Assembly (NCBI GenBank): GCA_036504095.1 | Contig: DASXVS010000080.1 | Location: 1-64,000 of the forward strand | From: Armatimonadota bacterium | GTDB taxonomy: Bacteria; Armatimonadota; DTGP01; JAKQQT01 | Reading direction: 5' to 3' | DNA length: 64,000 nucleotides | Part shown: piece by piece, positions 40,566-49,795 of the stretch | Numbering within the stretch: the first letter of the stretch is position 1 | Layout of the letters: each line of letters starts with the position of its first letter | Program-made: the position numbers and the translations under genes | Notes under the pieces: model-generated | Databases searched by the model: none | The model's input: the letters and a program-made list of their open reading frames with translations, nothing else | What the model was told of the DNA's origin: nothing

Positions 40566-41930
40566 TCAGTCGTTCTTCTGGTCTTCGCGGCTTCGCGGTG
40601 ACTTCAGCAAACGCCACTCGTCCAACCTCGCTTTGACGCGCGCTTCGAACCCTCGCTCGTTCGGCGCATAATACGGCTCACTAGAGGGTAGACCCTCCGG
40701 TAGATAGCGCTGTTCCACCTGCGCCTCCGGGAAATCGTGCGGATACTTGTAGCCGACCCCGTGGCCCAGTGCTTTGGCCCCTTTGTAACCGGTGCCGCGC
40801 AGGTGCGGAGGGACCGGTTCGTGCCGCTGGTTCTCCAGATCTTCAAGCACCCGCCCAATCGTAACCACCACGCTGTTGCTTTTCGGGGCGCAAGCGATAT
40901 ACAGCGCGGCCTCCATCATCGGGATACGCGCTTCGGGGTACCCCACCATCTCCAGCGCGTGCGCCGCCGCCGAGGCCACCACCAGCGCCTGTGGATCCGC
41001 CAGCCCCACGTCTTCCGCCGCGTGGACCAGGATGCGGCGCATCATGAATTTGGGATCTTCACCCGCTTCCAACATGCGCAACAGCCAATACGCCGTGGCG
41101 TCCGGATCGCTGCCCCGCATGCTCTTGATGAACGCCGAAATGGCGTCGTAATGGGCGTCGCCGTTCTTCCCGGACGGCAGCATCCGTCTTTGAAGGGCCT
41201 CTTCAACGTCGGCAAGGCGCACCATGCGGCGGCCATCTGCATCGGTATCCGCGGCGTCGGCCAGCGCCTCGAGCGCGCTCAGCGCGACGCGCGCGTCCCC
41301 GTTCGCCACGTTCACCAGGTGTTCCATCGCGTCGGCGTCCAGGTCAACGTGTTCGCCGCCCAGTCCGCGCTCCTCGTCTGCTATCGCACGCTCCACCAGT
41401 TGGCGGATGTGAGCGTCACTCAGCGCGTTGAATCGCACGAGGCGGGCGCGGGAGAGCAGCGGCGGGTTCACCTCGAAGAACGGGTTCTCCGTAGTCGCGC
41501 CGATCAGCGTGATCGTCCCGTCCTCCACGTGGGGGAGCAGGACGTCCTGCTGCGCCTTATTGAAGCGGTGAATCTCGTCGATGAAGACGATTGTCTGCTG
41601 CCCGTGGAAGCGCCTGCCTTTCGCCCGCTCGATGATCTTGCGCAGCTCCGGAACGCCGCCCGTGACCGCTGAAAATGGTTCGTACGCGTGATTGGTGAGG
41701 TTGGCGACTACCCCCGCGAGCGTGCTCTTGCCGGTGCCGGGCGGGCCCCAGAGGATCACACTGTGAAGGCGGTCGGTTTCGATGGCGCGGCGGAGCCAGC
41801 GCCCGGGGCCGAGGACGTCGTCCTGCCCCACGAAATCGTCCAGTGTGCGCGGACGAAGGCGGGCCGCCAACGGCGCATCCGCGTCGTTGGTGTATAAGCC
41901 TCTGTCCTCCGGTGTTTCGACAGCTCTCAC
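40566..41930 (-). CDS. rarA: Replication-associated recombination AAA+ ATPase RarA/MgsA
   Basis: 454-residue AAA+ protein of the RarA/WRNIP1 family, acting at stalled forks. Walker A is GPPGTGKST (62-70), Walker [21 protein letters not shown], Arg finger in SRARLVRFN, and the family tail [19 protein letters not shown] and [17 protein letters not shown] at 41930 starts the conserved N-terminus; the open frame 5' of it has no homology. It is divergent from the AGE gene. Confidence 0.93.
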   Translation of the reverse strand: MRAVETPEDRGLYTNDADAPLAARLRPRTLDDFVGQDDVLGPGRWLRRAIETDRLHSVILWGPPGTGKSTLAGVVANLTNHAYEPFSAVTGGVPELRKIIERAKGRRFHGQQTIVFIDEIHRFNKAQQDVLLPHVEDGTITLIGATTENPFFEVNPPLLSRARLVRFNALSDAHIRQLVERAIADEERGLGGEHVDLDADAMEHLVNVANGDARVALSALEALADAADTDADGRRMVRLADVEEALQRRMLPSGKNGDAHYDAISAFIKSMRGSDPDATAYWLLRMLEAGEDPKFMMRRILVHAAEDVGLADPQALVVASAAAHALEMVGYPEARIPMMEAALYIACAPKSNSVVVTIGRVLEDLENQRHEPVPPHLRGTGYKGAKALGHGVGYKYPHDFPEAQVEQRYLPEGLPSSEPYYAPNERGFEARVKARLDEWRLLKSPRSREDQKND

Positions 41931-42041
41931 ACGCTGATTATAGCCCTGTCCGCACGCATCACCCGCCGAACCGCCAAACAACCCGGGCCCGTCGAGCGAG
42001 CCAATTCCCGGTTCCGGAATCCCCGAATACGGCCCGCGCGG

Positions 42042-42070
42042 TTGACTCGCCGCGGGCCGCCGCCTTAAAC
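42042..42070 (+). promoter_or_regulatory. Candidate promoter upstream of the AGE-family gene
   Basis: TTGACT (42042-42047), 17-nt spacer, TTAAAC (42065-42070); 70 bp before the ATG at 42140. The -35 is good, the -10 weak. Confidence 0.35.
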
Positions 42071-42139
42071 TGAGCGTGCACAGGTGCGCGAGGCCGCCAA
42101 TCCTTTGAAGCGCGCACAGAGTTTGGGAGGGACGCATCC

Positions 42140-43321
42140 ATGACCCCTGAACGCAGGCAGGCCCTCGTCGCAACCTACCGTGACGGTCTTCTACAAGATA
42201 CTTTGCCGTTCTGGATCAAGAACGCCGTAGACCGCGAATACGGCGGCTACATCACGTCTTTGGACCAGGACGGCGCCATTCTCCAGAGCGACAAATCCGT
42301 CTGGTTTCAGGGACGGTTCGCCTGGCTTCTCTCGACACTGTACAACACCGTCGAGCGCCGGCCGGAATGGCTCCAACTGGCCAAGCTCGGCATCGACTTC
42401 ATCAACGACCACTGCTTCGACACGGACGGCCGCATGTTCTTCTCGGTGACCCGTGAAGGCAAACCGCTCCGCAAGCGGCGCTACCTGTTTTCGGAGTCGT
42501 TCGCCGTCATCGCCCTCGCGGCCTACGGCACGGCATGCAACGACGACAAGTACAAGCAGCAGGCTCTTGACCTCTTCAAGCTGATGCTGCATTATCACTG
42601 CACTCCGGGACTTCTGGAACCGAAAACGAACACTGATACGCGGCCGATGAAGGGCCTTGCGATGCCGATGGTTCTGATCGTAACAGCCCAGGAATTGCGG
42701 AAAGCCGTCAACGATCCCATCTGTACGCAGGTCATCGATGAAGCCATCGCCGAAATCGAAAGGGATTTTCTCAAACCGGAGTTCAAGTGCTGCCTCGAAG
42801 CCGTGGGGCCAAATGGCGAGTTTATCGACACCTTCGACGGCCGCCTGGTGACACCCGGCCATTCGCTGGAGTGTGGTTGGTTTATCCTTGAGGAAGCGCG
42901 GTTGCGAAGCAAGGACGCTCACCTCATCGAACTAGGTACAAAGATAATAGACTGGTCGTACCAGATAGGTTGGGATAAGGAATTCGGGGGCATCCTGTAT
43001 TACCGCGACGCGAAGGGCGCTCCGGCCACCGAGTACTGGCACGACATGAAATTCTGGTGGCCGCACAACGAGGCCGTCATCGCCACGCTGCTGGCTTACG
43101 AACTAACCGACGATTCCAGGTACGCTCGCTGGCACGAGGCCGTGCACAACTGGGCGTATGCTCACTTCCCGGACAGTCTGCACGGCGACTGGTTCGGATA
43201 CCTGCATCGCGACGGGACCGTTTCCACGCGCTTGAAGGGCAACATGTGGAAAGGACCGTTCCACCTCCCGCGCATGCAGTGGTACTGCTGGCAACTCTTG
43301 GAAGGACACCTTGGGAAATAG
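42140..43321 (+). CDS. AGE-family (N-acylglucosamine 2-epimerase) sugar epimerase
   Basis: 393-residue (alpha/alpha)6-barrel enzyme. Conserved stretches include KSVWFQGRFAWLLSTLYN, LVTPGHSLECGWFILEEAR with the active-site His, FWWPHNEAVIATLLAYELT and LKGNMWKGPFHLPRMQWYC. Family members interconvert N-acylglucosamine and N-acylmannosamine or act on cellobiose; the substrate here is not determinable. It probably pairs with the downstream DUF4127 gene, 82 bp away. Confidence 0.9.
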   Translation: MTPERRQALVATYRDGLLQDTLPFWIKNAVDREYGGYITSLDQDGAILQSDKSVWFQGRFAWLLSTLYNTVERRPEWLQLAKLGIDFINDHCFDTDGRMFFSVTREGKPLRKRRYLFSESFAVIALAAYGTACNDDKYKQQALDLFKLMLHYHCTPGLLEPKTNTDTRPMKGLAMPMVLIVTAQELRKAVNDPICTQVIDEAIAEIERDFLKPEFKCCLEAVGPNGEFIDTFDGRLVTPGHSLECGWFILEEARLRSKDAHLIELGTKIIDWSYQIGWDKEFGGILYYRDAKGAPATEYWHDMKFWWPHNEAVIATLLAYELTDDSRYARWHEAVHNWAYAHFPDSLHGDWFGYLHRDGTVSTRLKGNMWKGPFHLPRMQWYCWQLLEGHLGK

Positions 43322-43403
43322 CGAATCGCGCGGACGTGGGGGCAAAACGGCCGCAACGCCTGTCCCCGGGTCTGCAAACTACAGCCCCACCGGAAATCGC
43401 ACT

Positions 43404-45014
43404 ATGCCAAACAGAATCTTGTTGATGCCGCTCGACGAGCGCCCCTGCAACGCCTGGTATCCGCGTTACGTTGCTCCCATCGGCGGAGTGGAACTCGTCA
43501 TGCCGCCGGCCGAGTTTATGCCCACGTTCCGCTCGCCCGGCAACCCCGAAGCGATGGCGCAGTGGTTCCTCGCAAACATCGACTCCGTGGATGCAGCCGT
43601 GGTGTCCATCGACATGCTGGGCTATGGAGGCCTCATCCCCAGCCGCATTGGATATGAAACGGCGGAGGAGGTCATCAGCCGGCTCGATGTCATCCGGGAG
43701 GCGAAGCGTCGCAAGCCGGACATCCCGCTCCTGGGGTTCAACATCATCATGCGAACCTCCGACTCCAACTCCGCGACGGAGGAGCCCGAATACTGGAGCG
43801 CATACGGCAAGAAGATATTCCGGGTGTCGCAGTTGCTCGATCGCGTGGAGCGCCTCAACATTCCGGAAGAGTGCGCCGAACTGGCCGCGCTTCAGGCCGA
43901 ACTTGACTCGAAAATGGTGGCGGATTACTTCGACCGGCGCGACCGCAATCACAAGGTCAACCGTTCCGCAATCCGGATGGCCGCCGAAGGGGTTCTCGAT
44001 TTCCTTTTCCTGAGCCAGGACGACGCCAGCGAATACGGGGTGCCGGCCCGCGAGCAGCGCACCCTTCGCTCCGATATCCAGTCGCTGAACATCAACGACA
44101 AGGTTGTGGTGTACCCGGGCGCGGACGAAGTGGGCCTTGTACTGCTGGCGCGCGCGGCGTGCCAACTGGCGGGCTACACGCCTCGCTTTTTCCCGCGGTA
44201 TGCCTCCACCCGGGGCGACGAGATCATCGCGCTGTTCGAGGACCGGCCGCTGGGTCAGACGGTTCGCGGCGAGATCTACTGCGTGGGCGGGGTGACAGTC
44301 GAAGGGCCAAGAGACGCCGACGTAATGCTCTTTGTGAACACGCCCGGTGAGGCGCAGAGTTATCCGCCGTGGGCGGCCACCGCGCGCACGGTGGAAACAC
44401 CCGCGCGTAACCTGCCCGATTTTCTGGCCGCGCTGAAATTCTACGCCGGCTACATGCAGGTCGCCGTGGCTGACGTAGCCTACTGCAACGGCGCGGATCC
44501 GGCTCTGGTTCCGCTGCTGCCCAAATTCATCGGATATCCGCAGCTCGCCGCGTACGGCGGGTGGAATACCGCTGCGAATACGATCGGAACCGTGGTTGCC
44601 CACGCGACGATGCGCACACTGGGCCTGCATCACGTTGAGGGAGGCGATCCGCTGAAGCGCGAGGAAGCGCACCAGACCTTCCTTTTCCACCGCCTGCTGG
44701 AAGACTGGGGCTACCAGACCGTCATCCGCACGGAGATCGAGAACGCCCGCGCCGGATCGGAAGACTGGGATAAACTGACGCCGGCCGCCGTTGAGACCCT
44801 CCGCGCCGAGGCCGAGCGCCGCCTGGAGATGCTTGGCTCACACGCGTTCAGCGAGTGGTTTGCCGGCCAAGGCAGCAGCCCGGATCCGACGCTGCGCCCC
44901 GAAGGCTGGGAACTGCGGCGTGTAACACTGCCCTGGAACCGGACGTTCGAGGTCGGTCTGGACGTATGCGTTGGCGTCGAGGGCAGCACCGCTCAACAAC
45001 ACGCCGCGGACTAG
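43404..45014 (+). CDS. DUF4127 family protein
   Basis: 536 residues. The N-terminus PNRILLMPLDERPCNAWYPR is the DUF4127 signature, followed by SIDMLGYGGLIPSRIG and VVVYPGADEVGLVLLARAAC. An alpha/beta fold is evident throughout, without signal peptide or TM segment. Function is unknown; family members appear near carbohydrate genes, consistent with the adjacent AGE epimerase. The ATG at 43404 precedes the conserved N-terminus. Confidence 0.85.
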   Translation: MPNRILLMPLDERPCNAWYPRYVAPIGGVELVMPPAEFMPTFRSPGNPEAMAQWFLANIDSVDAAVVSIDMLGYGGLIPSRIGYETAEEVISRLDVIREAKRRKPDIPLLGFNIIMRTSDSNSATEEPEYWSAYGKKIFRVSQLLDRVERLNIPEECAELAALQAELDSKMVADYFDRRDRNHKVNRSAIRMAAEGVLDFLFLSQDDASEYGVPAREQRTLRSDIQSLNINDKVVVYPGADEVGLVLLARAACQLAGYTPRFFPRYASTRGDEIIALFEDRPLGQTVRGEIYCVGGVTVEGPRDADVMLFVNTPGEAQSYPPWAATARTVETPARNLPDFLAALKFYAGYMQVAVADVAYCNGADPALVPLLPKFIGYPQLAAYGGWNTAANTIGTVVAHATMRTLGLHHVEGGDPLKREEAHQTFLFHRLLEDWGYQTVIRTEIENARAGSEDWDKLTPAAVETLRAEAERRLEMLGSHAFSEWFAGQGSSPDPTLRPEGWELRRVTLPWNRTFEVGLDVCVGVEGSTAQQHAAD

Positions 45015-45084
45015 GGGATGGTATTCAGGATTCAACGCTGAACGTCGGCCGTTCGCTCTTCGGCGGCGGCGCCGGCACTGCTCA

Positions 45085-45106
45085 GCCGTCGGCTTCAGCC
45101 GATGGC
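45085..45106. terminator. Possible bidirectional hairpin between DUF4127 and ccmD
   Basis: Stem GCCGTCGGCT / AGCCGATGGC with a 2-nt loop and one wobble pair. It lies between convergent genes but lacks a clear T-run, so a terminator role is tentative. Confidence 0.35.
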
Positions 45107-45184
45107 TCGCAAGCCGTTGCCTGAGATCGTAATGAGCATCGGGGATTGAGGGACGCATCGCGTCGCCTCACCCTGAATGCCGGA

Positions 45185-45298
45185 TTACTCCAGGTCTTCG
45201 AGCCGGTCCACCCGCTTCTGGAGGGCCACTATGTACGCCCACAGGCCGATCCACACGACCAGGCACGCCGCGCCGAAAGCCGAAAGTGCTGCGTTCAT
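45185..45298 (-). CDS. ccmD: CcmD-like small membrane protein
   Basis: 37-residue protein: one TM helix (AAFGAACLVVWIGLWAY pattern, starting MNAALSAFGAA) followed by a basic/acidic helix VALQKRVDRLEDLE, the standard CcmD layout. CcmD joins the CcmAB-CcmC complex that loads haem on CcmE. It starts 4 bp inside the ccmC stop (ATGA overlap), so it is coupled to it. Confidence 0.8.
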   Translation of the reverse strand: MNAALSAFGAACLVVWIGLWAYIVALQKRVDRLEDLE

Positions 45299-45978
45299 CC
45301 TTCCAATCTCCCTTCCCGCTTCCAGGCGAGCAGTGTGATGCGGGTCTCAAGCGTGTGAACCCAGAAGAACAGGCCTATGAAGGCCATTATGCTCAGGCCG
45401 ATGGTCATCCCGAACGTGCCCGGAAGCCTCGCCTCGCCGGGCCGCAGGTGAAGAGACGGCATCATCCTCGGCAGGCCGAAAATCAGGAACAGCGCGGTCG
45501 GGCACGCCAGCACCGCATAAACCGCCGCCAGGGCGCCCTCGCGCTCCGGGTCGTCTACCGCGCTCCGCAGAGCGAAATAGGCCATATACGTAAGCAGGGC
45601 CAGCGCCAGCCCGGTTTCCCGCGGGTCCCAGTTCCAGGCCGCGCCCCATTCGGCGTTCGCCCAGACCATCCCCATCAGAAGCGCCATAACGCCGAAGAAC
45701 AGCCCCAGACGGGCGGCCACCATGGAACGGGCGTCATGCCTCGGATCGCGCGTCATCAGGTATCGTACGGCATAGAACAGAGCCAGCAGGAACCCCACGG
45801 AGCAAAGCTCGGCGCATGGCACATGGAAAAACAGAATGCGTGTCGCATCGGGCGCGTTGAACTGCCCTCCGTCCGCCGGCGACGGGGGCGCCTTCACCAC
45901 GAAAAACGCCATCACGATAACGCCCGCCATGCCCGCCAGCAGCAGAAGCGCCAGCGCCATGCGCAGGCCCGCGTTCAT
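45295..45978 (-). CDS. ccmC: Haem exporter protein CcmC
   Basis: About 227-residue multi-TM protein of the haem-handling family. The WWD domain is WGAAWNWDPRETG, and the flanking periplasmic His residues include that in FFHVPCAELC. It delivers haem to CcmE in system I cytochrome c maturation. ATG at 45978 overlaps the ccmB stop as ATGA; ATG at 45987 is three codons upstream. Confidence 0.93.
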   Translation of the reverse strand: MNAGLRMALALLLLAGMAGVIVMAFFVVKAPPSPADGGQFNAPDATRILFFHVPCAELCSVGFLLALFYAVRYLMTRDPRHDARSMVAARLGLFFGVMALLMGMVWANAEWGAAWNWDPRETGLALALLTYMAYFALRSAVDDPEREGALAAVYAVLACPTALFLIFGLPRMMPSLHLRPGEARLPGTFGMTIGLSIMAFIGLFFWVHTLETRITLLAWKREGRLEG

Positions 45979-46634
45979 TCTTCCCATAGGACCTCGAAGA
46001 CAAGAAAGGCGACCGTCAGCAACAGGCCGTCAAATGCGATCAGCAGCTCGATCGGACCGTCGAGCGCGGCGCGCGAGCCGGGCAGGCACGCCTGCGTTCC
46101 ACGAATGCCGCCTATGAGCGCCGGGATCAGCAGCGGAAACGCGATCGCCGCGAACAACTCGCCTCGTCCGCGCGCCTTCGCGACCAGCGCCGCCGAAACC
46201 GTCGCCGCAGCGCTCAATCCGATTGTACCCAGCAACAGTACACACGCAAATCCCCGCCAGTTCGCAATCGGCAGCGCCATCAGCAGCAGGAAAAGCGGCA
46301 GCACCACCGCTTCGAGCACCAGCATCAGGCCCAGGTTGGCCAAAAGCTTCCCCAGGAGGACCGCGTGCGCCTTGCCGGCCATACGCAGCGCGAGTGCGGT
46401 TCCGCTCTCTTCTTCCGCTACAAACGAGCGCGCCAGGCCCGCCGTCGCCGCAAAGAAAATCACCACCCACAGGATGCTCGCGAGGATGGATGGCGCGACC
46501 CGCCTGGGGCCCAGCGAAAACGCGACGGCTACCAGCGAGGTCACCGCGAACAGGAGCGACGCGTTGAGCGCCGTTCGGCTGCGGCTCTCCGCCAGCGCAT
46601 CCTTCTTCACCAACGCCAGCGCCGCGCGCATCAT
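45975..46634 (-). CDS. ccmB: Haem exporter permease CcmB
   Basis: 219-residue membrane protein with six TM helices (LWVVIFFAATAGLARSFVAE, EAVVLPLFLLLMALPIAN, GLLLTVAFLVFEVLWEE). The family core FVAEEESGTALALRMAG is present. It forms an ABC complex with CcmA and overlaps it by 4 bp (ATGA at 46631-46634). Confidence 0.93.
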   Translation of the reverse strand: MMRAALALVKKDALAESRSRTALNASLLFAVTSLVAVAFSLGPRRVAPSILASILWVVIFFAATAGLARSFVAEEESGTALALRMAGKAHAVLLGKLLANLGLMLVLEAVVLPLFLLLMALPIANWRGFACVLLLGTIGLSAAATVSAALVAKARGRGELFAAIAFPLLIPALIGGIRGTQACLPGSRAALDGPIELLIAFDGLLLTVAFLVFEVLWEE

Positions 46635-47242
46635 CCCAGTGATACCCTCCGCGTGCAGAGCGCCAGTTCCTCTTCATCGTTGCTGGCAATCATCACCCAG
46701 CCGCGATGGCTCCATTCGGCAACAAGCGATGCCACAACGGCGCGCCCGGGTTCGTCGAGGTTGGAGCCGGGTTCGTCCAGCATCAAGATCGGCGGGTTGT
46801 GCTGAATTGCCCAGGCCAGTTTGACGCGCTGGCGCATGCCGGAGGAATAGGCGCGCAATGGATCGCGCCGCGCGGGGTCCAGCCCCACACGCGCCAGAAG
46901 GGCTGCGGGATCGCAAGGGACGCCGCGCCAATCGGCGAAGAAACGGAGGTTTTCCGCGGCGCTGAGGTCGTCATAGAGGCTGAGCGCGGGGGAAGAGAAG
47001 CCGATGAGGGGCCGCGCTTCCAGTGCCGTCAACTGGGAAGCGCCGCGGTACGTGATGCCGCCCCTTGAGGGGCGCAGGAGCCCGCATAATAATTGCAGCA
47101 GAGTGGACTTTCCGGAGCCGTTGGGGCCGCTTATTCCCACAACTTCCCCGCTGGTTACCTGGAACGACAACCCATCCAGAACGCGACGCCCGGTGAACCG
47201 CTTATGCAGGTCGGAAACGTGCAGAACGGGCGCGGGAACCAA
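46631..47242 (-). CDS. ccmA: Haem exporter ATP-binding protein CcmA
   Basis: 203-residue ABC ATPase. Walker A is GPNGSGKST, signature SSGMRQRVKLAWA, Walker B PPILMLDEPGSNLDEPG; the D-loop is complete. The start is uncertain: no ATG exists near SdhB, so TTG at 47242 (LVPAPVLHV) is used. It lies 23 bp past the sdhB stop; the pair looks co-transcribed. Confidence 0.9.
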   Translation of the reverse strand: MVPAPVLHVSDLHKRFTGRRVLDGLSFQVTSGEVVGISGPNGSGKSTLLQLLCGLLRPSRGGITYRGASQLTALEARPLIGFSSPALSLYDDLSAAENLRFFADWRGVPCDPAALLARVGLDPARRDPLRAYSSGMRQRVKLAWAIQHNPPILMLDEPGSNLDEPGRAVVASLVAEWSHRGWVMIASNDEEELALCTRRVSLG

Positions 47243-47265
47243 GGGTTCGCCGCGCCCGCCGCCCG

Positions 47266-47964
47266 CTATATCTTGTTGAACAGAAGCGTCCGTTTTACGT
47301 CCTCGATCGCCTTTGTCACGTCGATTCCCCGCGGGCACGCCTCGGTGCAGTTGAAGATGGTGCGGCATTGCCACACGCCGCTGCGATCGTTCAGAATCTC
47401 CAACCGCTCGGCGCCGGCGTCGTCGCGGCTGTCGAAGATGAACCGGTGCGCCTGGACGATAGCCGCCGGCCCCAGGTATCGGCCATCGGCCCAGAAGACC
47501 GGGCACCCGGTGGTACAGCAAGCGCAGAGGATGCATTTCGTGGTGTCATCGAAAACCGCGCGGTCCTCGATGCTCTGCTTGCGTTCCACCACCGGCGCGG
47601 GATCGTCCGCGATCAGGTACGGCTTGATGGACTTGTACTTGTCGAAAAACGGCTCCATGTCCACCACAAGGTCCTTCACAACCCTGAGACCGCGCATCGG
47701 TTCGATGGTGATCTTGCTGCCCATATCCTTGATGAGGACCTTGCACGCGAGGCGGTTCTGCCCGTTGATGAGCATACCGTCCGAGCCGCAGATCCCGTGG
47801 GCGCACGAGCGGCGGAAGGCGAGAGTACCGTCCTGATACCACTTTACGGCGTTGAGCGCATCCAGGACGCGGTCCGTGGGATCCACTTCAAGGGAATATT
47901 CCTTGAACGCGGCTATCTTGTCCTTCTCAGGGTTGAACCGCTTAATCTTCAAAGTAACTTGCAT
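47266..47964 (-). CDS. sdhB: Succinate dehydrogenase/fumarate reductase iron-sulphur subunit
   Basis: 232-residue subunit carrying three Fe-S clusters. The 2Fe-2S cluster uses SCAHGICGSDGMLING; the 4Fe-4S and 3Fe-4S clusters are in CILCACCTTGCPVF and CRTIFNCTEACPRGI. It passes electrons from SdhA to the membrane anchor. The ATG at 47964 precedes QVTLKIKRFNPEKD. It is separated from sdhA by four unrelated genes, all on the same strand. Confidence 0.96.
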   Translation of the reverse strand: MQVTLKIKRFNPEKDKIAAFKEYSLEVDPTDRVLDALNAVKWYQDGTLAFRRSCAHGICGSDGMLINGQNRLACKVLIKDMGSKITIEPMRGLRVVKDLVVDMEPFFDKYKSIKPYLIADDPAPVVERKQSIEDRAVFDDTTKCILCACCTTGCPVFWADGRYLGPAAIVQAHRFIFDSRDDAGAERLEILNDRSGVWQCRTIFNCTEACPRGIDVTKAIEDVKRTLLFNKI

Positions 47965-47974
47965 AATAACCTTC

Positions 47975-48508
47975 CTACCGCAGCCTGTTGTACGCCGCAA
48001 CCGCCATAATCCCCGCCGCGATCCAATTCAACGGCGTCAGCACTCCATCGACCAATCCGTCCCTTACCGCGGCGCCCAGAGACGCGTAATCCGCGGGATT
48101 CCTCAGCGACCCCATTGCCCCGTCCACCGCGCCCGATCCGAGAACGCCCAGCACGATGAAGGCGATGGCCACAGCGGCAAGCGGCCACCCCGGTTTCCGG
48201 CCGGAGACCGCCAGGATCACGCCGGCCAGCCACATCCCGCCGAACCACAGGATGAGCAGGATGAAGAATCCGCCGAGACCGACGACCAGGCCGCCGGCCA
48301 CCCCGCCGATGGCCGCCGTCAAAGCAATCAGCGGCCACCGCCAGAGCTCAATCTTCAACCGCGCAATCCGCGGACCTCGGGCACATTCCCGGCAGCGCCC
48401 TCCAACCGGAGTGACGACCAGGCAATCCGGACAAAACGGCCGCTCGCATCGTCCGCAGATGCGCAGGGTCTCCACATTCTTGTGCGTCGTACAGAACTGC
48501 GTCGGCAT
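47975..48508 (-). CDS. Zinc-ribbon/B-box-like membrane protein of unknown function
   Basis: 177 residues. The N-terminus has a Cys/His array (C6, H9, C18, C21, C26, C29, C39, C42) with B-box-like spacing that should hold one or two zinc ions. Four TM helices follow (LIALTAAIGGVAGGLVVGLG, FFILLILWFGGMWLAGVILA and two more). It ends 10 bp before the sdhB start, so it lies within the sdh operon. Role unknown; a regulatory or assembly part is inference. Confidence 0.65.
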   Translation of the reverse strand: MPTQFCTTHKNVETLRICGRCERPFCPDCLVVTPVGGRCRECARGPRIARLKIELWRWPLIALTAAIGGVAGGLVVGLGGFFILLILWFGGMWLAGVILAVSGRKPGWPLAAVAIAFIVLGVLGSGAVDGAMGSLRNPADYASLGAAVRDGLVDGVLTPLNWIAAGIMAVAAYNRLR

Positions 48509-48518
48509 AGTGATCCTG

Positions 48519-48992
48519 TTAGCGCGACGCTGCCTCGACCGCCTTCTTCACCGCATCGTAGTCCGGTTCGTTCGCCGGCGTATCGGAAAGCCATGACCAC
48601 GCGATCTTGCCGTCCTTGCCGATCACGAACACGGAGCGCCGGGCCACAGTGTAGCCCTTGATGCCGGCGAGTTCAGGGAACTCGACACCGTACGCCTCGA
48701 TGGCCTCGTGATTGAAGTCCGATAGAAGGGCGAAGTTCAACGAATTCTGTTTCTTGAACTCGGCCGATGTGAACGGCGGGTCCGTGCTCACCCCAAATAC
48801 CTTCGCGTTCAGGCTGTTGAACTGCGCCATCGCGTCGCGGAAAGAACACATCTCCGTTGTGCAGACACCCGTGAATGCCGCCGGGAAGAACGCCAGCACG
48901 GCAACCTCACCGGGGAGGGGCAGGTTTACCACCTCGCGAGAATCGCTGTAAATCGCCAATTTCGGCGCATTCGCGCCAACTGCTATTGCCAT
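48519..48992 (-). CDS. Peroxiredoxin (PrxQ/AhpE-like)
   Basis: 157-residue thiol peroxidase that reduces hydroperoxides. The peroxidatic C44 and probable resolving C49 lie in FTGVCTTEMCSF, the CP-x4-CR spacing of PrxQ-type enzymes. The Thr and Arg of the active site (PAAFTGVC and RRSVF) are present. It sits inside the sdh cluster, possibly protecting respiratory enzymes from peroxide. Confidence 0.9.
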   Translation of the reverse strand: MAIAVGANAPKLAIYSDSREVVNLPLPGEVAVLAFFPAAFTGVCTTEMCSFRDAMAQFNSLNAKVFGVSTDPPFTSAEFKKQNSLNFALLSDFNHEAIEAYGVEFPELAGIKGYTVARRSVFVIGKDGKIAWSWLSDTPANEPDYDAVKKAVEAASR

Positions 48993-49039
48993 AATGTCCT
49001 CTCCTCCTGTCACGCTCCCGCCACTCTTAACGGGAGATG

Positions 49040-49564
49040 CTATATCTTCAATTGATCGCGAAACTCCCTCAAACGCGCATACCACGCGAAGAGGTCCGCA
49101 TCCGGATGATGCGCCTTGTTTGCAGCGCTCGGCGAAGGCGCCACGAAAACCCGCGCCGTTTCGATCATATCATCCTGCGCGCCGACAGGTCTGGGCGCGC
49201 CGAAATACCCGGTAGCGGCCATGCGGCCCGCAAAGGCGACGATGAGCGGTCGATAGGTCCGCACCTTCAGCCGCAACGGTTCCCGCCCCGCAGCGAACTC
49301 GCCGCCCTTCAACTCCTGGGCCATCCCGGTCGGCCTCTCGGCGATGCTCGTGATGCCGATGCCCACGTCCAGCAGAGCCCCATCTTCGGAGGGCGCGTAG
49401 AGTCGCGGCGTGAGCCCGCCTTCAAACAGCGCGCGATAGAATCGGTTCGTATTCCGCGCAAAGTGGTGCCCCACCTGCGCGCTGAAAGTGCTCGGATTAA
49501 TCCCCACAAAGAGGATATCCAACCCGGGCGCTATCACATCGGGCAGTGTCCGTATCTCAGTCAC
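49040..49564 (-). CDS. mug: G/U mismatch-specific DNA glycosylase (Mug)
   Basis: 174-residue uracil-DNA glycosylase of the MUG/TDG family. The motifs are GINPS (21-25), which activates water, and PSPSAANK (near 145-152), which recognises the opposite strand. It removes uracil or thymine opposite guanine. It overlaps the downstream small gene's stop by 4 bp and is encoded on the sdh strand. Confidence 0.92.
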   Translation of the reverse strand: MTEIRTLPDVIAPGLDILFVGINPSTFSAQVGHHFARNTNRFYRALFEGGLTPRLYAPSEDGALLDVGIGITSIAERPTGMAQELKGGEFAAGREPLRLKVRTYRPLIVAFAGRMAATGYFGAPRPVGAQDDMIETARVFVAPSPSAANKAHHPDADLFAWYARLREFRDQLKI

Positions 49565-49752
49565 GGCCGGTCAGAATCGCTCCACATAATCGCCAGGATC
49601 AGCCAGACCAGCCCTAGCGCCCACGAAGCCACCGCGTACAACGTATGCTGATCCGCTGTGAACCACCTGGCATACGCGCCGTATGCCAGGAAGAACAGCC
49701 CGATGACACCCGCCACCCGTCGCGGTGATTTTGCCCGACGCTCAACTGCCAT
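49561..49752 (-). CDS. Small two-helix membrane protein
   Basis: 63 residues, ATG at 49752. It has two hydrophobic helices (GVIGLFFLAYGAYARWF and LYAVASWALGLVWLILAIMW) with a short polar linker. No family recognised. It lies between sdhA and mug and overlaps mug by ATGA, so it is likely translated with it. Confidence 0.6.
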   Translation of the reverse strand: MAVERRAKSPRRVAGVIGLFFLAYGAYARWFTADQHTLYAVASWALGLVWLILAIMWSDSDRP

Positions 49753-49795
49753 TGCGGTCTCTTCACGCCCTCCAGCAGCGGTCCTCAACCCGCTC

